Positions 1 through 7,263 of a DNA stretch of 64,000 nucleotides are shown piece by piece. The notes below the pieces were generated by a model, which searched no databases, had not been told where the DNA came from, and was given only the letters and a program-made list of their open reading frames with translations. A program made the position numbers and the translations under genes. The DNA is from Ectobacillus funiculus (GTDB lineage Bacteria > Bacillota > Bacilli > Bacillales > Bacillaceae_G): positions 1 to 64,000 of the forward strand of contig NZ_SCFM01000013.1 in NCBI RefSeq assembly GCF_004138295.1. The letters are read 5' to 3'. The stretch's first letter is position 1. Each line of letters opens with the position of its first letter.

Positions 1-342
1 GATTATCAGGCTGTTGTGGTAGAAGATATCGATTTACGAAATCTGGCACAATGCTTACATTTAGGGAAAAAGTTACATGACAACGGATTTGGGCTGTTCC
101 GTACAATGCTAAAATATAAATGTGAAAGAAAAGGAAAATATTATATTGTTGCTGACAAGTATTTTGCATCTAGTAAAATCTGTAATTGTTGTGGACATAA
201 GAAAGATAAACTTACATTATCCGAAAGGATATACAGATGTACCGAATGTGGTACAAAAACTGATAGAGATTATAATGCAGCACTTAACCTCAAGCAATAC
301 GGTACTCATGTTTTGAAGGAAATGGGTGTGTTGTCTGCATAA
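1..342 (+). CDS. tnpB: TnpB RNA-guided nuclease, C-terminal part (5' end outside window)
   Basis: The reading frame is open from base 1, so the gene begins upstream of the window and only about 113 C-terminal residues are visible. They contain the RuvC region with the VVVEDID segment (acidic catalytic residue), a four-cysteine zinc finger (CNCCGHKK ... CTECG) and the terminal RuvC motif DRDYNAALNLKQYG, which is the classic end of IS200/IS605 and IS607 TnpB proteins. TnpB is a transposon-encoded endonuclease guided by an omegaRNA transcribed from the element's right end. Here the right end follows directly. The visible part is intact; whether the missing N-terminal part is intact, or a tnpA accompanies it, cannot be seen. 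Confidence 0.93.
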   Translation, partial: DYQAVVVEDIDLRNLAQCLHLGKKLHDNGFGLFRTMLKYKCERKGKYYIVADKYFASSKICNCCGHKKDKLTLSERIYRCTECGTKTDRDYNAALNLKQYGTHVLKEMGVLSA

Positions 343-504
343 TGTGTATCAGTTTCCAAATAGCGGTAGGAACGCCGCAAATTCAAGGCTATGGACATGA
401 ACCGTTAGGTTTGTGAGTGAAGTAGTAATAAAAGAGAAAGATGTTGTTTGTCTTTCGAAGCCCCCACTTCAAGACGCGCAGCGGATAAGTGGTGGGTAGT
501 TCAC
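343..504 (+). ncRNA. Predicted omegaRNA (reRNA) scaffold and right end of the IS200/IS605-type element
   Basis: Directly downstream of the tnpB stop lies a non-coding stretch ending in a hairpin-forming segment: CCCCCACTTC near 463 pairs with GATAAGTGGTGGG near 484, then TAGTTCAC at 497-504. This arrangement is typical of right ends of TnpB elements, where the 3' part of the omegaRNA forms just inside the end and the adjoining flank supplies the guide. By that rule the element ends at about 504 and the guide would be roughly 505-524. The exact RNA 5' boundary (inside the tnpB 3' end in known cases) is not visible from sequence alone. Confidence 0.7.
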
Positions 505-809
505 CGCAAGTAAACGCAATACGCGGGAAAGGGCTAGTAAATGTTCTAGGGATCAAGCCGAATACGTTCCATAACTATACGTCCAAGCTACCACAGCGTG
601 AAAGGATCTAGGGTAGGTAAGCTGAAAAAAGGATGACTTTGTCCATCAATGGATCCATAATACAAACAAAAACATTTGGGGTGTAGCTGTTGACAGTTTC
701 GTTCATATCAGTTTGATGATACTTCAGAACATCTATAAGTGGACCATGAAAAAATTGGAAAAAATATGAAAATAACTATATAATATATAAAATAGGGAGG
801 AGATAGCAA
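505..809. other. Flank of the TnpB element; no gene seen
   Basis: Bases 505-524 are the predicted guide region of the adjacent omegaRNA. The rest shows no convincing reading frame. A ribosome binding site (AGGGAGGAG, about 793-801) belongs to the next gene. Confidence 0.5.
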
Positions 810-1187
810 ATGGGATTTTTAGATGGGTTAATGGGGAATGCGGCAGAAGTAGATATTGAAGAAATTCGAGCTGAATTCCAAAAAATTTTGGCTCCAGACG
901 AGAAAATCGAAAAGGCATATCGGCTGATTCGCGATATGTTCTTATTCACAGATAAACGCTTAATTTTAGTAGATAAACAAGGGATAACAGGGAAGAAAAC
1001 GGAATATCATTCTGTCCCTTACCGTAGCATTACACATTTTAGTATTGAAACAGCTGGGAATTTTGATCTAGACGCAGAGTTGAAGATTTGGCTGTCTGGA
1101 AGTCAGACACCGCTGCAAAAGCAATTCAATAAAAGCTTAAACATTTATGAATTGCAAAGTGTTTTAGCAGCTTATGTATTAAAATAG
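810..1187 (+). CDS. PH-domain protein (YvbH/bPH_1-like)
   Basis: 125 residues. The sequence from about residue 15 to the end fits the small bacterial pleckstrin-homology fold family (bPH_1, formerly DUF1696): EIRAEFQKILAPDEKIEKAY, then FLFTDKRLILVDKQGITGKK and YRSITHFSIETAG are the recognisable beta-strand signatures. These cytosolic proteins have no assigned enzymatic function. The start is fixed by AGGGAGGAG 8 bases upstream. The gene stands alone and is closed by the very strong hairpin at 1242-1299. It is ordinary Bacillus core-type sequence with no sign of transfer. Confidence 0.85.
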   Translation: MGFLDGLMGNAAEVDIEEIRAEFQKILAPDEKIEKAYRLIRDMFLFTDKRLILVDKQGITGKKTEYHSVPYRSITHFSIETAGNFDLDAELKIWLSGSQTPLQKQFNKSLNIYELQSVLAAYVLK

Positions 1188-1241
1188 GTAGAATAAAAGA
1201 TGAAAAGAAAACTCTAAGCTAGCTTCATGATTCTAAAGAGC

Positions 1242-1299
1242 TTCAGCATGGTATAAATAAAACTCGCCGATTGGCGAGTTTTATTTATACCATGCTGAA
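1242..1299. terminator. Very long perfect inverted repeat, bidirectional terminator
   Basis: A perfect 27-bp inverted repeat (arms 1242-1268 and 1273-1299) with a 4-base GATT loop lies between two convergent genes, the PH-domain protein and the minus-strand amidohydrolase. The arms carry A/T-rich internal tracts that act as U-runs in both directions. The stem is unusually long for a terminator. Confidence 0.8.
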
Positions 1300-1367
1300 A
1301 AACAACTTCTTCAATAGATGATTGATTGGGAAGCAAGGTTTTGTATGGAATGTACCGAGACAGCGTA

Positions 1368-2786
1368 TTAGAATGAGAGACCGGTACGTCTCAATAATCG
1401 TTTGATTGCTACGTTTGAGTTTCTCAAAACCTCGTCTAAATCCATGGTGAGCAATTTACGATTCTTCATCACTATACGTCCGTGTACCATAGTCAGGACA
1501 ACATCCGCAGCATTAGCTGAAAACACGATTCGTGTATAAATATTTTCCTTGGAGTTCACTTCTCGCTCATTCGGCCAGGAATGCGGTTTTCTCAAATCAA
1601 GGATAGCCAAATCTGCTTTCTTTCCAACCTCAATACTGCCGATCTCATTCTCTAGACCAAGGGCACGTGCACCGCCGAGGGTTGCAAATTCGAAAGCTTG
1701 CTGAGGAGTAGGCGGGATCGGTGGATCCTGATGAAGACCTTTTTGAAGATAAGCGGCCAGCCGCATTTCAATGAGGTTGTCGAGATTATTGTTGTCTGAC
1801 CCGTCAGGTCCAATGGAAACGTTGACTCCACGTGCAAGCATTTTCGGGATAGGAGCGATCCCGGAGGCGAGATACAGGTTGGCTGAAGGACAGTGAGCCA
1901 CATGACAACCACGTCTCGCCATGATATCGATTTCCCGGTCATCCAAGTGAACACAATGAGCCAAAATGGTCCTAGGGTTAACCAGTCCAACGGAATCAAG
2001 GTATTCTACTTCTCTCATACCGGTACGCTCTATGATGATAAGTTCTTCCTCCTCGGTTTCCGATGCGTGAGTGTGAACATGTGCGCCATACGTATGGGAA
2101 AAGTCGGCCGTCAATTGCAAAAGCCTCGTCGTAGAAGTGGGGGCATATCGCGGAGCGAAGCAGTACCGAATCCGGCCTCCGTCGCGTCCATCCCATTTCT
2201 CAAACAGATCGACGCTTTCTCCGAATGCTACATCAGTTGGTTGGATCATAATTTCTGGAATGTCTACGCCAGGTTGCGCTCGATCTATCATCGCCTTTCC
2301 TGCAAAGCCCCGGATTCCTGTCTGCTCCATCGCCTCGAAGCAGCTATCCGTATGATAAGTGGTCTCCATATCGTAGAAGGCTGTCGTGCCGTTTAGAAGT
2401 AATTCGGCAATCCCTAACATACTGGACCAATAATTTGAATCACTATCTTGTGCAGCCTCTAATGCCAGGGTCGTATTGAGCCATTGTTCCAGATTCTGGC
2501 CAGCCACCAGGTTTCGCTGAAGTGTCTGAGTAAGATGGAGGTGAGTCTGGATCAGCCCTGGAATAACAATCTGGCCGCTGGCATTAATTACTTCGTCAAA
2601 TCCTTCAGGTATTCTGCCCCATTGACTCATACCTTGACTGATAGCCCTAATCTGATTCCCGACAATGAGAATGTCGTGATTGTATAAAACGTCGCGATTT
2701 CGATTCATGGTGACGATCGTGGCATCACGAATCAAAATTCGCTTCTCTTTTCTTGCATTTCTTTCTCTCTCCGACATGAAAACCAT
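1368..2786 (-). CDS. Amidohydrolase, ATZ/TRZ (cytosine/8-oxoguanine deaminase-like) family
   Basis: 472 residues, the normal length for the metal-dependent amidohydrolase superfamily. All metal and catalytic signatures are present: HLHLT after strand 1 (the HxH pair), HTHASETEEEE (His plus the Glu/substrate loop), LAHCVHLDD (His) and IGPDGSDNNN (catalytic Asp). The closest fold-level match is the hydroxyatrazine, 8-oxoguanine and SsnA-like aminohydrolases, which deaminate or hydrolyse nitrogen heterocycles; the true substrate cannot be read from sequence. The first ATG has a good GAAGG site 7 bases upstream; a second ATG lies three codons in. The gene lies about 175 bases downstream of, and in the same direction as, the FAD oxidase gene, so co-transcription is possible. 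Confidence 0.88.
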   Translation of the reverse strand: MVFMSERERNARKEKRILIRDATIVTMNRNRDVLYNHDILIVGNQIRAISQGMSQWGRIPEGFDEVINASGQIVIPGLIQTHLHLTQTLQRNLVAGQNLEQWLNTTLALEAAQDSDSNYWSSMLGIAELLLNGTTAFYDMETTYHTDSCFEAMEQTGIRGFAGKAMIDRAQPGVDIPEIMIQPTDVAFGESVDLFEKWDGRDGGRIRYCFAPRYAPTSTTRLLQLTADFSHTYGAHVHTHASETEEEELIIIERTGMREVEYLDSVGLVNPRTILAHCVHLDDREIDIMARRGCHVAHCPSANLYLASGIAPIPKMLARGVNVSIGPDGSDNNNLDNLIEMRLAAYLQKGLHQDPPIPPTPQQAFEFATLGGARALGLENEIGSIEVGKKADLAILDLRKPHSWPNEREVNSKENIYTRIVFSANAADVVLTMVHGRIVMKNRKLLTMDLDEVLRNSNVAIKRLLRRTGLSF

Positions 2787-2962
2787 GAAAATGCCTTCTT
2801 TCTTGTAATAAAATTAAGATTTCTAAACTCGTTTCCGTCCTTGCCGAAGCGCTGAGAAGCTATGGGCAGCAAGGTGTTTTTCTATTCTCATATAGAACTC
2901 TTGCAATATTCATCATTGAGCTGCTTTTTAGGCTAAGTAAGCGGTCCTTAAAAGGGAGCATA

Positions 2963-4369
2963 TTAAAGCCAGGACCCCGCTTTAGATGCCGGCGGAATGC
3001 TTTGCTCGAAGCAGAACACGTTATAAGGGTCATACTTCCCCTTCACATACCGGAGTCTGTCTACATTGCCACCGTAATAAGCCGTCAAATAATCCTCAAT
3101 GTCCGAATCCGGGTTTCCAACATAGTCACCCTTTGTATAGGGAAGGAGCCGTCGGCGGAGTGATTCAAGCTCGTGTTTTCGTTTCGGTGCTTCTTCATCC
3201 TCCAGCCATTGGTTGTAGTATTGAATAAAAAACTTTGCCTCACGATAGTAGAACGCTGTACCAGTTGGTGGTGTATCCTGAAATGCACCGCCCAACGAAT
3301 AAATTAGAACATTTAGAAGCGGAGAGGTTGTATCCTCTAGAGTTTTACGGATGATTTTAATAGCCTCCGGTGGCAAAGGTCTCATTGCATAAGCACCTGA
3401 CGACTTGTATTCAGGTTTCGAAGTTATGAATATTTCATTAGAAACCTCAAAGTTTTTAATAGCTTGATCCCAACTTACTAATTCGATCGTTTGATTACTT
3501 GGTCTTCCTATATTCAATAAAGGTGTAAGCTCCCATCGAGCTTCTTCCGGCGTACCCCAAAAGACCCCCATTGCCTTCAATGGCAGTTTGTCGAATTGTT
3601 CCGATGGGAAAAGTTTCGACCATAGGTCAAGATGCGAAAACCACCTTATATCAGCACGCAAAAAGAAATTCTGCCAGGTATCAATCACCTCTTCAACAGG
3701 CTGGTTCCAATCCCAACCGATATTGAACCAGGTTACAGGTTTAGCTGGATAAACCTTTATGGTCATAGAAGTCACAATGCCGAAGTTGCCCCCGCCGCCG
3801 CCCCGGGAGGCCCAAAAGAGATCTTTATGCTCATTGTTCTCGGTAGCATGGATGACGCGTCCATTTGCATCTACCATCTCAAGAGCAACTAAACTATCGC
3901 AGGTCAGACCGTGTCTTCTTAGGAGCGGGCCCATGCCGCCGCTGAGCAAAAGCCCTGAAATGCCCACTTCCGCACATGTTCCTCCAACTTGGGTAAGGCC
4001 TGACTCATAAAGTTTGCTGTAAAGTTCCTGACCGGTATTCCCAGCCTGAACCGTAGCGATACCTTTGGACTTATTGATATGCACCTGTTTCATTTCACTT
4101 ACATCGATGACAATGACTCCGGTTCCAGTCGAGAAAGCTTCATGATGATGCCCGCCACTCCGCACTCGAATGGGCACCTCTTGGCAACGTGCCCATCTAA
4201 CTGCGTTTTGGACATCATGGGTATCTTGGCAATAGACGATCACATTGGGAAATTTGTCCTTCGAATAATAGAAATTGGAATCTAAACGGGCTTCGCTGTA
4301 ACCCGGTTCTCCTGGAGAAACAATGCGGCCAGTGAGTTTAGGGCAGGCTGTTCGTTCATGGTGCTCCAT
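2963..4369 (-). CDS. FAD-binding oxidoreductase, berberine-bridge (BBE) type
   Basis: 468 residues with the two-domain BBE/PCMH flavoprotein pattern. The N-terminal FAD domain includes RVRSGGHHHEAFS, whose first His is the usual covalent FAD attachment site, and CAEVGISGLLLSGGMGPL, with the Cys position that often forms the second covalent link. The middle carries ASRGGGGGNFGIVT, and the C-terminus has the BBE motif AYYGGNVDRLRYVKGKYDP. Family members oxidise alcohols, sugars or alkaloid-like substrates with oxygen and are soluble or secreted; no signal peptide is visible here. The start is supported by GGAGG about 9 bases upstream. The substrate is unknown. Confidence 0.9.
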   Translation of the reverse strand: MEHHERTACPKLTGRIVSPGEPGYSEARLDSNFYYSKDKFPNVIVYCQDTHDVQNAVRWARCQEVPIRVRSGGHHHEAFSTGTGVIVIDVSEMKQVHINKSKGIATVQAGNTGQELYSKLYESGLTQVGGTCAEVGISGLLLSGGMGPLLRRHGLTCDSLVALEMVDANGRVIHATENNEHKDLFWASRGGGGGNFGIVTSMTIKVYPAKPVTWFNIGWDWNQPVEEVIDTWQNFFLRADIRWFSHLDLWSKLFPSEQFDKLPLKAMGVFWGTPEEARWELTPLLNIGRPSNQTIELVSWDQAIKNFEVSNEIFITSKPEYKSSGAYAMRPLPPEAIKIIRKTLEDTTSPLLNVLIYSLGGAFQDTPPTGTAFYYREAKFFIQYYNQWLEDEEAPKRKHELESLRRRLLPYTKGDYVGNPDSDIEDYLTAYYGGNVDRLRYVKGKYDPYNVFCFEQSIPPASKAGSWL

Positions 4370-4464
4370 AAAAGCGGTCCTCCATTCATAAATTAAATAG
4401 CATGCGCTAGCATTAAATGCTGATATCAGTCTATGAGTGCAGGTACTTTCAGCCTGAATTTTAG

Positions 4465-4532
4465 GAAACCTTTGTTGAATCGATAATACCTATTACCCGA
4501 ACAGATGTTGATGTATTGAAGGAGTAACATTA
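4465..4532. repeat. Dispersed intergenic repeat, copy A (core module)
   Basis: Contains ACCTATTACCCGAACAGATG followed by TTGATGTATTG and AGTAACATTA. The same core, with variations, recurs near 11927, 13998, 18517, 20101, 42379 and 52224. Imperfect ATGTT/AACAT arms could pair into a hairpin. The rest of the gap from 4370 to 4864 holds only a doubtful small frame (see next entry). Confidence 0.7.
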
Positions 4533-4640
4533 GTGCACGGGGAAGGCTAAGATAACATGTACATTTTCTTTTCGTGTAGAATTTATGTTTTGTTTTCGTG
4601 AAAGATGCATTAGCAGCGTAGCTTTTCCTTAGAACAAAAA

Positions 4641-4811
4641 TTGAAAATTATTTTTCTCAGACCAGGTGAACCTGCTAATGTAGAAGAGGAGGGAATACTT
4701 TTCGTCGGTGACATGGAAATGAATCAGCATCAAGTCGATGGTGTGGGGTTTGTGTCGGTAAGAGATAAAGATACATGCAAATTGAGTATAATTGGCAGTC
4801 CGAAAGAGTGA
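4641..4811 (+). CDS. Doubtful 56-residue frame, possibly a gene remnant
   Basis: A TTG-started frame (open upstream to about 4610) encodes LKIIFLRPGEPANVEEEGIL ... DKDTCKLSIIGSPKE. The composition is protein-like and balanced, but no convincing ribosome binding site precedes it and I do not recognise the family. It could be the C-terminal scrap of a decayed gene beside repeat copy A, or chance. Confidence 0.25.
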   Translation: MKIIFLRPGEPANVEEEGILFVGDMEMNQHQVDGVGFVSVRDKDTCKLSIIGSPKE

Positions 4812-4864
4812 TATTAAGCCATATTTTTACCATATAAATTATGAATAGAAGGTAGGACAATATT

Positions 4865-5203
4865 ATGGATAGGGAAGAGGTACTAGAAAGGATAAGACAT
4901 CTAAACATTTGGAAAAAAGGAGATCAACGGGCCCCGCATAAGCCATTGTTAATTTTATATGCCTTAGGCCAACTACAATCTCGGAAACAAATACAGTTAC
5001 CCTATAGTGACGTAAAATTGCCATTAAAAGAACTACTTATGGAATTTGGGCCCCCTCGTTCGTCTTATCATCCCGAGCACCCCTTTGTTCGTTTGACAGG
5101 TGATGGTATCTGGGAATTGAGTGAAGAAATTGATAAGCGTAGCTTTACAGATAAATCCCTACTACAAATGAATGTAACAGGCGGTTTCAAAAAGGAAGGT
5201 TAA
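4865..5203 (+). pseudogene. Truncated phosphorothioate-DNA-binding McrA-type endonuclease (sulfur-binding domain only)
   Basis: 112 residues whose body, LNIWKKGDQRAPHKPLLILY ... FGPPRSSYHPEHPFVRL ... DGIWEL, matches the N-terminal sulfur-binding domain of ScoMcrA-like phosphorothioate-dependent restriction enzymes. Full family members continue for roughly 200 more residues to an HNH nuclease; here the frame stops after the SBD and no HNH motif is found downstream. AAGGTAGG precedes the ATG at a workable distance. It is most likely an inactivated type IV restriction gene. A stand-alone SBD acting as a DNA reader is possible but unproven. Confidence 0.7.
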
Positions 5204-5263
5204 TGATTCATTTTTGTATTCCCACATTTTAGACTGTTTATCCTTGTTTTTCACCTTATAACC

Positions 5264-5326
5264 TGTATCAAAACCTATATCAAAAACTATGTATCAAAAC
5301 TTTACTCATATAACCATTTTTGATAC
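5264..5326. promoter_or_regulatory. Repeated TRTATCAAAA boxes upstream of the serine recombinase (candidate res/operator site)
   Basis: Three direct boxes (TGTATCAAAA at 5264, TATATCAAAA at 5276, TGTATCAAAA at 5290) and one inverted box (TTTTGATACA ending 5326) lie just upstream of the recombinase start. Resolvases and invertases bind inverted 12-bp half-sites next to their own promoters, so this is a reasonable recombination or autoregulation site. The assignment rests on position and symmetry only. Confidence 0.5.
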
Positions 5327-5364
5327 AATAAAAACAATAAAATTGAGGTAGGGGATTGATACAT

Positions 5365-5925
5365 ATGATTTTTGGATATGCGAGGGTAAGTACACAAGAT
5401 CAAAATTTAGAAATGCAGTTAGACACTTTTTCAAAATATGGAGTAGATGAAGTTTTCCAAGAAAAAATGAGTGGTACTAAAAAGGATAGACCACAATTAG
5501 CAAAAATGATTGATAAATTAAGGAAAGGTGATAAGGTAGTCATTTATAAGTTAGATCGTATCAGCAGAAGTACAAAGCATTTAATTGAACTATCAGAACT
5601 ATTTGAAGAAAAAGAGGTCGATTTTGTCTCTATTCAAGATCAGATTGATACAAGTACACCAATGGGTAGATTCTTTTTTCGTACAATGGCAAGTATTGCA
5701 GAACTTGAAAGGGATATTATTAGAGAGAGAACGAAAGCAGGTCTTGAATCAGCAAGAGCGAGAGGTCGTGTAGGTGGTAGACCAAAAGCAGATAAAAAAG
5801 ACGTTGAAAAAGCACTTAAGCTATATGATAGCCAAACAATGACAGTAGATGAAATTGCGGAAATGACGAGAGTATCTAGAGCAACGATATATAGAGCAGT
5901 GAAAGAACGTAAACCACAAGTATAA
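5365..5925 (+). CDS. Serine recombinase (Tn3-type resolvase/DNA invertase family)
   Basis: 186 residues, full length for a small resolvase/invertase. The N-terminal catalytic domain has YARVSTQDQN with the nucleophile Ser, the LDRISRS segment, and the long E helix with MASIAELERDIIRERTKAGL. The C-terminal helix-turn-helix (DEIAEMTRVSRATIYRAVKE, about residues 155-175) is complete. A TTG three codons upstream is possible, but ATG 5365 has GGTAGGGG at a proper distance. Upstream lies a cluster of TRTATCAAAA boxes likely bound by this protein. Such enzymes resolve transposon cointegrates or plasmid multimers. No transposase partner is nearby, so it may be an orphan from a lost element. Confidence 0.92.
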   Translation: MIFGYARVSTQDQNLEMQLDTFSKYGVDEVFQEKMSGTKKDRPQLAKMIDKLRKGDKVVIYKLDRISRSTKHLIELSELFEEKEVDFVSIQDQIDTSTPMGRFFFRTMASIAELERDIIRERTKAGLESARARGRVGGRPKADKKDVEKALKLYDSQTMTVDEIAEMTRVSRATIYRAVKERKPQV

Positions 5926-6152
5926 AGGGGAGTCAATCGACTATCCTTTTTTATATGCCTTCTAAGCTATATATAGCCTATATAAACACAAATAGTTTAA
6001 GATCATATTGTATAGAAACTAATTTTTATGCAAACTTGATAAGTGCTTCTTATTGCACGAATTGGCAGGTTAGTGAAAGAACGAATGCCTAATTGTTACG
6101 ATTGTGCGCTATATTTTGTACTATTTTTTGTCCAATATGATAAACCATAAAG

Positions 6153-6186
6153 AAGTGCCCGAGCGGCAAATCTTGCAAGGGCACTT
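6153..6186. terminator. Hairpin downstream of the bacteriocin-like gene
   Basis: AAGTGCCC (6153-6160) pairs with GGGCACTT (6179-6186), and TTTGC/GCAAG can pair within the loop. It lies about 35 bases past the minus-strand stop codon. The U-run is poor in both directions, so terminator strength is uncertain. The rest of 5926-6152 shows no gene. Confidence 0.5.
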
Positions 6187-6221
6187 TGTTTACAAAGGAT
6201 AGCCATTTTTTTTGAGAATTA

Positions 6222-6548
6222 CTAACCGTTCCAATCGTTCCAACCGTTCCAACAGTTGGAACAGCTAAAACAACTAAAACAACCAAAACAACCAAAACAA
6301 CTGAAACAACTGAAACAACGCATGCCGCCGCAACGCATGCCACCACCGCAACGCATGCCACCACACATCATGCCACCACCGCAACGCATGCCACCACAAC
6401 GCATACCGCCACCGCACATCATGCCGCCACCACAACGCATACCGCCAAATTGACGCGGATCATTGAGGTTTGGATCAAAAGGAATTAACTCACCCACTTG
6501 AAAATTATCCATTCCTAACATTTGTAGTTCGTTTTGAAGATTCTGCAT
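6222..6548 (-). CDS. Heterocycloanthracin/sonorensin-type bacteriocin precursor (orphan)
   Basis: 108 residues in two parts. The leader (MQNLQNELQMLGMDNFQVGE..., about residues 1-33) resembles the heterocycloanthracin leader. The core begins after NDPRQFGG: about eight (M)RCGG/MMCGG repeats, then a CFSCFSCFGC run in C-F-(S/G) triplets ending CSNCWNGWNDWNG, with 15 cysteines in all. Cys/Ser/Gly-rich repeats of this kind are substrates for YcaO cyclodehydratase/dehydrogenase enzymes that form thiazoles and oxazoles. The ribosome binding site GGGGAGG is 5 bases upstream of ATG. No YcaO, dehydrogenase or transporter gene lies in the window, so maturation enzymes must be elsewhere if the gene is functional. 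A cysteine-rich structural spore protein is the main alternative. Confidence 0.75.
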   Translation of the reverse strand: MQNLQNELQMLGMDNFQVGELIPFDPNLNDPRQFGGMRCGGGMMCGGGMRCGGMRCGGGMMCGGMRCGGGMRCGGMRCFSCFSCFGCFGCFSCFSCSNCWNGWNDWNG

Positions 6549-7263
6549 TTTTCCTCCCCTTTGTATTTAATAATCAGGTTAGTCCTACACCTGAATAGAG
6601 AGCTGAACGAGGGTAATTAGTCAGTTTTGTGTAATTGAAACCATCTTATATGCGTGCACTCTCTTCAACAAATTATGATTCCTGTTAGGTCTCTGTTACT
6701 GATTTAAGTGCCTATTCCACGGTGAAGTATTTAAATTGTTGATTCAATGTAAGAAAACTAGGAAATAGAATGTGAAAGAATTCACTTAAAGTAACAGGTG
6801 CTTTAGTGAAATAAGAAGTAATTTTTAATAAGCTAATACATACAAGATTTTATGCATAACTTGTATATATTTTCTTATTTTTATACAGAAATATACTCCC
6901 GCAATTAGGTAGTAGGGGGCATGGATTTCACCATTTTAAAATTTCTAAATTCCAAATAGGATGTAGCTGTTACGCCCATGCACTAAGGTTATTTTTTTAA
7001 ATTGAGCTTTATTGACAGGAGAAATTAACACTATACCCTCAGTACACAAATAATTATGAGGGGACAACATGAAGACTGCTGTGATCGCAATATACTATTT
7101 GACCGTTGTGAGCCAAACAAGGATTATGTAACGAGGAGAGTTTAAGATCCAAGGGAAGAAACAGAAACCAGAGCAGGTCACTATCAGCTTCTGGGGGCAA
7201 ATTCATAGCGAAATGCCGTGGAAGAAAAAACAGAGTAGATTAACTACCCTGTCTCAAGTAAAT
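6549..7263. other. Long intergenic stretch with one doubtful 20-residue frame
   Basis: Most of this region shows no gene. At 7069-7131 an ATG with GAGGGGAC 5 bases upstream starts a 20-codon frame (MKTAVIAIYYLTVVSQTRIM). Past its stop the same frame stays open for about 50 further codons, so this may be a decayed gene, but I recognise no family. Confidence 0.35.

Noticed and set aside
6089-6453. Two open frames (minus 6089-6364, plus 6256-6453) over the cysteine-rich gene
   Set aside because: They are shifted readings of the same repeat-rich DNA as the heterocycloanthracin-like gene. They give Val/Ala runs or Gln/Pro runs and have no ribosome binding site.
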